From Nitrososphaerales archaeon (GTDB taxonomy: Archaea; Thermoproteota; Nitrososphaeria; Nitrososphaerales; Nitrososphaeraceae), in contig JARBAV010000075.1 in the NCBI GenBank assembly GCA_029237515.1, positions 1 through 5,672 of the forward strand: 5,672 nucleotides of DNA. The letters are read 5' to 3'. Positions within the stretch are counted from its first letter, which is position 1; each line of letters begins with the position of its first letter. Both the position numbers and the translations under genes were made by a program. Below are positions 1 through 4,784 of the stretch, piece after piece. Below the pieces are notes generated by a model. It had not been told where the DNA came from. It searched no databases and saw only the letters and a list, made by a program, of their open reading frames with translations.

Positions 1-804
1 ATTGGTCATCAAACACAAGATAAGGCGAGCAGCAAGCTTGTTGCGAAGCACATGGGCCGCTGAATATAAAAAACGAAGGGAGCTCTCGACGGATGAGCAA
101 ATACATAAGATGACGACGCCAGTTTTACTTCCCCATAATCTAGTTACATAGCGCTGAAAATCGATATCAAAGAATGGATCAAGTACACCTTCTACGTTAC
201 CAATATAGCGTGTATCACAATTCTCCAAACGAAGTGACAGTTCGACAATCTTTGAATGTATAATCGCATCTTCAGAGCCACAGACAATTAATGCAGAAAT
301 ATTAGGTCTCTTTTCTCCACTGTAGGTACTATATTTTACGAAATCCAATATTTCTACTACGACGCTTTGAAAATTAATTCGCTCTGCCCTGTTGAGTCTT
401 CCTCTGCTGTAAAGTTCGCTAACGGTATTGACTGTTGGAAGGAAGACATCTGTCAGAAGCTTCAGTTTATCTGCGCCTGAGTTCAATGCATTAATGATCA
501 ATTTCGACGATAATTCATCACTGCCGGCCAAAATTGCGTTCATAAATCTCTGCTGCAATTCGTTATAGTTGATTGAAGATCCTGGATAACTTAAACCAGA
601 TTCAAGAAACCATATATTGACTGTCCCGATTTTTTTCTTTTTAATTAATCCAATCGAATACAAAAGGTTCAGATACTTGGTAATCGTCATTCGATTGATA
701 CCAGTCTTCTTTGCCAGTTCGACGCCTGACATTCCTGTCATTTGATACTCGAGGGTACTAAAGATTTTCCTTTTGACTTCCTCAAATGTATATCTTCTAT
801 ACAC
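1..804 (-). CDS. Winged-helix regulator with cobalamin-cap and B12-binding-like domains (CarH-like plan), partial: C-terminus beyond the left edge
   Basis: Reading from GTG at 804 down to base 1 gives 268 codons without a stop; the gene continues past the window. The only in-frame stop upstream is TAA at 813-811, so GTG is the sole start that keeps the whole first domain. Residues about 5-68 look like a winged helix (recognition-helix region GINRMTITKYLNLL, then a basic wing KKKKIGTVNIWFL). Residues about 86-157 match the four-helix cobalamin cap of methionine synthase and CarH (NAILAGSDE, LLTDVFLPTVNTVSELYSRG). Residues about 164-268 resemble the B12-binding Rossmann fold (RPNISALIVCG, CDTRYIGNV, TGVVILCICSS). 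Two cobalamin signatures are altered: the cap motif W-x9-EH reads Y132-x9-RI, and the lower-ligand position of E-x-H-x-x-G holds Ala180. I infer a cytoplasmic DNA-binding sensor; whether it binds a corrinoid is doubtful. No target is known. It diverges from argG, but the 558-bp spacing does not prove it controls argG. Confidence 0.82.
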   Translation of the reverse strand, partial: MYRRYTFEEVKRKIFSTLEYQMTGMSGVELAKKTGINRMTITKYLNLLYSIGLIKKKKIGTVNIWFLESGLSYPGSSINYNELQQRFMNAILAGSDELSSKLIINALNSGADKLKLLTDVFLPTVNTVSELYSRGRLNRAERINFQSVVVEILDFVKYSTYSGEKRPNISALIVCGSEDAIIHSKIVELSLRLENCDTRYIGNVEGVLDPFFDIDFQRYVTRLWGSKTGVVILCICSSVESSLRFLYSAAHVLRNKLAARLILCLMTN

Positions 805-810
805 GATAAC

Positions 811-951
811 TTAACGCCCTGCCGATGATAAATCTGTTCTGAGCTCAACTGCACTGTAAATAGAGGTGACTTTAGGTGAATTTGCTAGGTTTGACATAAC
901 AATCAAATATGCTTGGACGTAGTTCAAATAGACAAGTGCAGAATCTTCCAT
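811..951 (-). CDS. Possible 46-residue small protein or detached N-terminal segment, directly upstream of the regulator
   Basis: ATG at 951-949 opens 46 codons ending in TAA at 813-811. The stop lies 6 nt before the regulator GTG, and both ORFs are in the same reading frame. The product starts MEDSALVYLNYVQAYLIVMS and looks largely helical and hydrophobic in its first half; I recognise no family. A weak Shine-Dalgarno-like AGAGG lies at 966-962, 10 nt before the ATG. It could be a translationally coupled leader ORF, a former N-terminal extension of the regulator now cut off by a stop codon, or a chance ORF, since 46 open codons are not rare by chance. A frame interrupted only once over this length next to a real gene is the main reason to list it. 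Confidence 0.25.
   Translation of the reverse strand: MEDSALVYLNYVQAYLIVMSNLANSPKVTSIYSAVELRTDLSSAGR
826..834 (-). promoter_or_regulatory. TATA-like element for the regulator gene
   Basis: On the minus strand this reads GATTTATCA, centred about 26 nt before the GTG start at 804. That is the spacing expected for an archaeal leaderless transcript starting at the GTG itself. No Shine-Dalgarno sequence lies directly before the GTG, which agrees with a leaderless start. The match to a TATA box is moderate, and the element lies inside the small upstream ORF. Confidence 0.4.
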
Positions 952-1223
952 ATGATGCGATCCTCTGCCGTTTCCTCAACCTATTGGCATCTTAAAGCCT
1001 GCTTTAACTCCCTTGTTAAACAACTAGTAGGCAGTAATATGCAAATCAAGATTATATCATAGAACTCTATCTTAGAGTCCGACTTCGTACCATTTCCATG
1101 TAGGAGAAAATGCTGCAGCACATACTACCATCTGGTCACAAACATTCTATCTAATACCGAAAATCAGTACCTAATCTTTCCAAGCTAAATTTCACTTACA
1201 CTACATTATTTTCTAGAACCAAA

Positions 1224-1241
1224 TAATAGGGAAAAAATAAA
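1224..1241 (+). repeat. 18-bp direct repeat, copy 1 (upstream of argG)
   Basis: TAATAGGGAAAAAATAAA is identical to bases 3324-3341 inside lysY. This copy lies in non-coding DNA about 85 bp before the argG TATA box. The A-rich composition raises the chance of coincidence. Confidence 0.5.
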
Positions 1242-1257
1242 TGGCCTCGGAAATAGC

Positions 1258-1271
1258 TCATGATATCATGA
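1258..1271. promoter_or_regulatory. Perfect 14-bp palindrome upstream of the argG promoter (candidate operator)
   Basis: TCATGATATCATGA reads the same on both strands, without spacer or mismatch. Its centre lies about 66 bp upstream of the argG TATA box. Perfect palindromes of this length at a promoter are typical binding sites for dimeric regulators. That this one is bound by a protein, and by which, is inference. Confidence 0.4.
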
Positions 1272-1284
1272 AGGTCGGTCGAAT

Positions 1285-1298
1285 AGCTTCTATAAGCT
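1285..1298. promoter_or_regulatory. Inverted repeat AGCTT-N4-AAGCT between the palindrome and the argG TATA box
   Basis: Five-base arms (1285-1289 and 1294-1298) flank the spacer CTAT. The centre is 27 bp downstream of the centre of the 14-bp palindrome. AGCT also occurs just before that palindrome, at 1255-1258, so the sequence AATAGCT is repeated across the two sites. This is a candidate second regulatory site; its short arms make it weaker. Confidence 0.25.
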
Positions 1299-1318
1299 CA
1301 CATAGAAAATCAAACATG

Positions 1319-1335
1319 ACCAAAAAATATAAATC
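1319..1335 (+). promoter_or_regulatory. Archaeal BRE/TATA promoter of argG
   Basis: ACCAAAAAATATAAATC contains an A-rich BRE-like stretch followed by TATAAAT at 1328-1334. Transcription would start about 25 nt downstream, near 1355-1358, leaving only some 5-8 nt before the ATG at 1363. No Shine-Dalgarno sequence precedes the ATG, as expected for a near-leaderless archaeal mRNA. Confidence 0.7.
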
Positions 1336-1362
1336 TAGAGTCATAAATCGCATGCGTTGGTA

Positions 1363-2556
1363 ATGGTCAAGAAAAAAGTTGTTCTGGCATACTCAGGAGG
1401 TCTAGATACATCGGTATGCATAAGGTATTTGCAGAAATTTCATGATGCTCAGGTTACGACAGTAACCGTGAATTGTGGCCAGGATGAAGACTTTAATGAA
1501 ATCGAGAGTAGGGCTCTTGCCGTTGGAGCTACTAAGCATATTCACATTGATTCGACTGAAGAATTTGCAAACGAGTATGTTAGTAAATGCATTAAAGCGA
1601 ATGCACTCTACCAGGGAAAGTATCCGCTGGCAACTGCTTTAGCTCGTCCACTAATAGCCTCGAAATTGGTCGAAGTGGCATCCATTGAAGGGGCAAAGCT
1701 AGTCGCACACGGATGTACTGGTAAAGGGAACGATCAGGTTAGATTTGATATAACTATAAAATCACTTAATCCAGAGCTCAATATACTAGCTCCAATAAGA
1801 GACATGAATTTGACTCGTGATCAAGAGCTCAAATTTGCTATGGAAGAAAAAATACCCATATCGTTGGAGGCAAAAAAGTACAGTATTGACGTTAACTTAT
1901 GGGGTAGGGCCATTGAGGGTGGAGAATTGGAGGACGCAAGCATAGAACCCCCTGAAAACATATTTCACTTTGTCAATAACCGTTCCAGCGAAGCAAGATA
2001 CATAGAGATTGAGTTTAGATCAGGCGTACCAATAGCATTAGATGGTAATCCTCTTAAGCTACAGGAATTGATTGTTGAGATGAACAAGATAGCTGGTGCC
2101 CATGGAATAGGTATAGTGGATATAATTGAGAATCGGATTGTTGGTATCAAGTCTCGAGAGGTCTATGAAGCACCTGCTGCTATTTCACTCATTGAGTGTC
2201 ACAAAGATCTTGAAAATTTAGTACTTACAGATTATGAAGTCAATTTCAAACGGATAATAGAAGAAAAATGGGGCTGGTTGGTTTACTCAGGTCTCTGGCT
2301 CGAGCCCCTAAGAAGAGATCTGGATGAATTCATAAATGCAACTCAATCAAGGGTAAATGGCAAAGTGAAACTAAAACTTCAAAATGGTTCTTGCCGGGTC
2401 GTAGGAAGGAGCTCGAAGAATGCCATTTACGACCCAAAGGAAGCAACCTATTCAAACAGATCAGTATTTGACCAAAGGCTTGCAAAGGGATTCATAGAAT
2501 TATGGGGAAAGCAATCAGTCATTTCTAATCAGATGTTGTCAAGCTTTGAATCTTAA
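1363..2556 (+). CDS. argG: Argininosuccinate synthase
   Basis: The enzyme joins citrulline and aspartate using ATP, giving argininosuccinate, AMP and pyrophosphate: the second-last step of arginine synthesis, in the cytoplasm. The protein has 397 residues from the ATG at 1363, the usual family length. A TTG at 1357 would add two residues; I prefer ATG because MVKKKVVLAYSGG matches the usual compact N-terminus. The N-type ATP pyrophosphatase P-loop is SGGLDTS (residues 11-17). The substrate-binding segments YPLATALARPLIA (87-99) and HGCTGKGNDQVRFD (116-129) are intact, as are IRDMNLTRD and KKYSIDVNLWGRAIEGGELED further on. No key residue appears lost. It has its own promoter and is separated from lysY by 369 bp, so it is probably transcribed alone. 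argH is not in the window. Confidence 0.97.
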   Translation: MVKKKVVLAYSGGLDTSVCIRYLQKFHDAQVTTVTVNCGQDEDFNEIESRALAVGATKHIHIDSTEEFANEYVSKCIKANALYQGKYPLATALARPLIASKLVEVASIEGAKLVAHGCTGKGNDQVRFDITIKSLNPELNILAPIRDMNLTRDQELKFAMEEKIPISLEAKKYSIDVNLWGRAIEGGELEDASIEPPENIFHFVNNRSSEARYIEIEFRSGVPIALDGNPLKLQELIVEMNKIAGAHGIGIVDIIENRIVGIKSREVYEAPAAISLIECHKDLENLVLTDYEVNFKRIIEEKWGWLVYSGLWLEPLRRDLDEFINATQSRVNGKVKLKLQNGSCRVVGRSSKNAIYDPKEATYSNRSVFDQRLAKGFIELWGKQSVISNQMLSSFES

Positions 2557-2648
2557 CTTGAAACTGAAGCGATGTGCATTGTGACTAGAACTTAGCGCAC
2601 GACGCCTTGAGCCTAAATTAAGTGTAAATACTTGATATTCCAATCACC

Positions 2649-2674
2649 GAATTCTCCAGATGAATTCCGAATTC
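2649..2674. repeat. Cluster of three GAATTC palindromes
   Basis: GAATTC occurs at 2649-2654, 2662-2667 and 2669-2674. Two copies carry the longer CCGAATTC, and the last two form a near-palindromic 13-mer. Three copies within 26 bp exceed chance expectation for a six-base word. The function is unknown; it could be an operator array or a local duplication. Confidence 0.35.
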
Positions 2675-2794
2675 AAGTTAATTGTTACGCCAAGTAATAA
2701 TGGAGTTTTCTTCATGATGAGGTTTAGTGGGTCGTATATTTTGATTTGTTCTATTCAGTTGTCTCTATGTTGTTATAAATTTGAAATTCGACAA

Positions 2795-2811
2795 AGACAG
2801 CCTTTCTGTCT
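2795..2811. promoter_or_regulatory. Dyad AGACAG-N5-CTGTCT, with a further GACAG half-site, upstream of the lysY promoter
   Basis: The six-base arms at 2795-2800 and 2806-2811 are perfect. A third half-site, GACAG, follows at 2820-2824, giving alternating half-sites. They lie about 50-80 bp upstream of the TATA box of the lysYZJ operon, a suitable place for an activator or repressor site. If transcription began further upstream, the same bases could form a small RNA hairpin. The role is inference. Confidence 0.3.
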
Positions 2812-2875
2812 ATGATATGGACAGGAATAAATGAGATTTTAAGTATCAACTGCAATTGTCAACACGAGTTCAAGA

Positions 2876-2884
2876 TATAAAAAT
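2876..2884 (+). promoter_or_regulatory. TATA box of the lysYZJ operon
   Basis: TATAAAAAT follows an A/G-rich stretch and predicts a transcription start near 2905, about 20 nt before the lysY ATG at 2926. A second A-rich element, ATTAAAAA at 2895-2902, would instead place the start almost exactly on that ATG and make the mRNA leaderless. The sequence alone does not decide between the two. Confidence 0.6.
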
Positions 2885-2925
2885 TCATAAACCGATTAAA
2901 AAGACTGTACAGATGAAAGTTGGAT

Positions 2926-3978
2926 ATGAAAGTAGGTGTTATTGGAGCATCAGGTTATGTAGGTGGTGAGCTTCTGCGGCTGCTATCTACGCACCCAAAA
3001 GTTGAAGTTAATATGATAACCTCTAGACAGAGAGCTGGTGAGCTGGTTCATCGCGTTCATCCCAGTCTTAAGGGATTTATAGACCTATCTTTCTCAAACC
3101 TAGACACGGAAAAGCTATCTAATAAATGCGATCTCGTCTTTACCTCACTCCCTCATGGGAAATCAAGTAGCATTGTAAAGGATCTCTATGATCGAGGTAT
3201 GAGAATTATTGATCTTTCAGCTGATTTTCGTCTAAAGGATCCTGATGATTACGTCAAATGGTACGGATGGGAACATCCTTTCCCCGAAATGCTTTCCCTA
3301 TCGGTTTATGGAGTTCCTGAGTTTAATAGGGAAAAAATAAAGGGATCACGGTTAGTTTCTTGCCCAGGATGCATGGCGGTTACATCACTTATCTCGATAA
3401 GACCACTCATTGAAAAAGATCTGATTGATACCGATCACATTATTGTTGATAGTAAGATTGGCTCATCAGGAGCCGGTGCATCTGAAAATGCAGGAACGCA
3501 TCATGCTATGCGGTACGGAGTGATACGGCCATATAAACCAGCTAAACATAGACACACAGCAGAAATAGAACAAGAATTAGAAACGGTCACAAAGAGTCCC
3601 ATAAAAGTCAGCATGAGCCCCCATGCAGTTAATATTGTACGGGGAATACTAACCACTAACCATATTTTTATGAAGCAAGAGGTCGCTGAATTGGAGTTAT
3701 GGAAAATTTATCGTGCAGCGTACAGTGCTGAACCGTTTGTACGTTTAATAAGAGATAAAAAGGGACTTTACAAATTCCCGGATCCCAAGTTTCTTATTGG
3801 TTCAAACTTTTGCGATATCGGTTTTGACATCGACGAGGACAACAAGAGAATCGTTGCATTATCTGCATCAGATAATTTAATGAAGGGCGCCGCTGGGTCA
3901 GCGATTCAAAATATGAATGTGATGTTCGGGTTCAACGAAGTAGATGGATTAAGATTCACGCCCATTACTCCGGTATGA
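2926..3978 (+). CDS. lysY: LysW-linked acyl-phosphate reductase (LysY/ArgC family)
   Basis: It reduces the LysW-bound aminoadipyl (and probably glutamyl) phosphate to the semialdehyde with NADPH, in lysine and ornithine/arginine synthesis. The protein has 350 residues from the ATG at 2926; a TTG at 2920 would add two. I prefer ATG because MKVGVIGASGYVGG begins the nucleotide fold directly. The dinucleotide-binding motif is GASGYVG (7-13). The active-site cysteine is Cys149 in SCPGCMAV, and the catalytic histidine region is KHRHTAEIEQ (207-216). The segments KIGSSGAG, MRYGVIRPYKPAKHRH and SMSPHAVNIVRG fit the archaeal LysY branch better than classical ArgC as I remember it. The stop overlaps the lysZ start. 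Single or dual substrate use cannot be read from sequence; ArgC is the alternative name. Confidence 0.92.
   Translation: MKVGVIGASGYVGGELLRLLSTHPKVEVNMITSRQRAGELVHRVHPSLKGFIDLSFSNLDTEKLSNKCDLVFTSLPHGKSSSIVKDLYDRGMRIIDLSADFRLKDPDDYVKWYGWEHPFPEMLSLSVYGVPEFNREKIKGSRLVSCPGCMAVTSLISIRPLIEKDLIDTDHIIVDSKIGSSGAGASENAGTHHAMRYGVIRPYKPAKHRHTAEIEQELETVTKSPIKVSMSPHAVNIVRGILTTNHIFMKQEVAELELWKIYRAAYSAEPFVRLIRDKKGLYKFPDPKFLIGSNFCDIGFDIDEDNKRIVALSASDNLMKGAAGSAIQNMNVMFGFNEVDGLRFTPITPV
3324..3341 (+). repeat. 18-bp direct repeat, copy 2 (inside lysY)
   Basis: It is identical to bases 1224-1241 and lies exactly 2100 bp downstream of them. Here it encodes part of the lysY segment FNREKIKG, so its sequence is at least partly explained by the protein. 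Confidence 0.5.
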
Positions 3979-4784
3979 TAGTAGTTAAAATTGGCGGTAG
4001 TATCGTGTCAGATAGTCTGCATACGTCTATTTTTGACGACCTAGTAACACTATTGCACAATGAAAAGATAATTATTGTTCACGGGGGAGGAAAACAGGTT
4101 ACTAGTGTTGCAAACAGACTAGGCGTAGAGCAACAATTCATAGTGTCTCCTGGAGGCATCAAGAGTAGATACACAGATCGGGACACCGTGGAAGCATATA
4201 CAATGGTCATGTCCGGCCAAGTGAATAAATCAATTGTGACAAAGTTGCTTAAACAGGGGATAAATGCAGTTGGCATTGCAGGTATTGATGGAGGTCTACT
4301 AAGGGCTGAGCGAAAGAAGAGACTTCTGATCATTAACGACAAAGGTAGAAAAATGTCTATTGATGGAGGTTACACTGGGAAAATCAACCATGTAAACAAT
4401 TCTCTTATTGATGTCCTACTTGACAAGGACTTTGTACCCGTAATTTCACCAATTGCATTGGGAGAAGAATTTGAATATCTTAATGTAGACGGAGATAGAG
4501 CAGCCGCTCATATTGCAGGGAATATGCGGGCAGACAGAGTTATATTTCTCACTGATGTAGATGGCCTAATAATTGATGGGAGACTGATTGAAAATCTGAC
4601 TCAAGATGAGGCGAAAATGATGCTCCCCAAGATTGGTTTTGGTATGGAAAAGAAAATTTTAGCATGCACAGAGGCATTGGAGCTAGGCGTCGGGGAGGCT
4701 ATAATAGGCAGTGGTTCAAGAGAAAATCCCATATCCAAATTATTAGCTCATGAAAATTGTACGGTGATCAAAGCGCATGAATAG
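3975..4784 (+). CDS. lysZ: LysW-linked aminoadipate/glutamate kinase (LysZ/ArgB family)
   Basis: It phosphorylates the side-chain carboxylate of LysW-bound aminoadipate (probably also LysW-bound glutamate) with ATP, the step before LysY. At 269 residues it has the normal length of this amino-acid kinase family. Visible motifs are KIGGS (5-9), the glycine-rich HGGGKQV (36-42), NVDGDRAAA (170-178), FLTDVDG (191-197) and GFGMEKK near the C-terminus, which carry nucleotide and catalytic contacts. Residues 58-71, SPGGIKSRYTDRDT, contain the SRYTD signature of the LysW-dependent kinases. Acetylglutamate kinases (ArgB) normally have a GLRVTD-type stretch here, so an ArgB using acetylglutamate is less likely. 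The ATG start overlaps the lysY stop as ATGA, and no clear ribosome binding site precedes it, which suggests translational coupling. Confidence 0.93.
   Translation: MIVVKIGGSIVSDSLHTSIFDDLVTLLHNEKIIIVHGGGKQVTSVANRLGVEQQFIVSPGGIKSRYTDRDTVEAYTMVMSGQVNKSIVTKLLKQGINAVGIAGIDGGLLRAERKKRLLIINDKGRKMSIDGGYTGKINHVNNSLIDVLLDKDFVPVISPIALGEEFEYLNVDGDRAAAHIAGNMRADRVIFLTDVDGLIIDGRLIENLTQDEAKMMLPKIGFGMEKKILACTEALELGVGEAIIGSGSRENPISKLLAHENCTVIKAHE
4763..4769 (+). promoter_or_regulatory. Shine-Dalgarno sequence for lysJ
   Basis: GGTGATC lies seven nucleotides before the lysJ ATG and is complementary to the conserved GATCACC near the 3' end of 16S rRNA. It sits inside the end of lysZ, where it encodes part of TVIKAHE. 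It supports the ATG at 4777 as the lysJ start. Confidence 0.7.

Larger units (their letters stand above)
952..1362. other. Divergent intergenic region, non-coding
   Basis: I find no convincing protein gene, tRNA or other RNA gene here on either strand; all frames are broken by frequent stops. The right-hand part carries the argG promoter and two inverted repeats, listed separately. Smaller dyads are the 10-bp palindrome TGCTGCAGCA at 1111-1120 and the stem ACTCT/AGAGT at 1064-1068 and 1074-1078. Both are short enough to occur by chance. Confidence 0.6.
2557..2912. other. Intergenic region between argG and lysY
   Basis: About 360 bp with no supportable gene. In particular, no CPxCG-type zinc motif or acidic EDWGE-type tail of the small carrier LysW is seen in any frame. 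T-rich stretches at 2703-2712 and 2736-2753 could serve as archaeal U-tract terminators for argG, but no decisive signal stands out. A GAATTC cluster, a 6-bp dyad and the lysY promoter elements are listed separately. An extra TATA-like TTATAAATTT occurs at 2773-2782. Confidence 0.55.

Noticed and set aside
905..940. GTTCAAAT-like stretch resembling a tRNA T-loop
   Set aside because: No matching acceptor stem, anticodon arm or D arm can be built around it on either strand.
1357..1362. TTG at 1357 as the argG start
   Set aside because: It adds only two residues, TTG is a rare start, and the ATG at 1363 gives the usual N-terminus. It cannot be fully excluded, since the TATA box would also suit a leaderless start there.
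1965..2150. Minus-strand ORF opposite argG
   Set aside because: It lies wholly antisense to well-conserved argG codons and has no recognisable protein features.
2553..2681. 10-bp inverted repeat TTAACTTGAA / TTCAAGTTAA around the argG stop and downstream
   Set aside because: The arms are over 100 bases apart, and distant 10-bp matches are expected several times in a window of this size.
2714..2815. 33-codon ORF MMRFSGSYILICSIQ..., cysteine-containing, in the argG-lysY gap
   Set aside because: It has no recognisable family, no Shine-Dalgarno sequence, and cysteines not spaced like the LysW zinc motif. ORFs of this length are expected by chance.
2812..2880. 22-codon ORF ending INCNCQHEFKI
   Set aside because: Short, overlaps the candidate operator and promoter, and has no start signal; most likely chance.
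4079..4342. Minus-strand ORF opposite lysZ
   Set aside because: It is antisense to conserved kinase motifs, and its proline/serine-rich product is typical of shadow frames.
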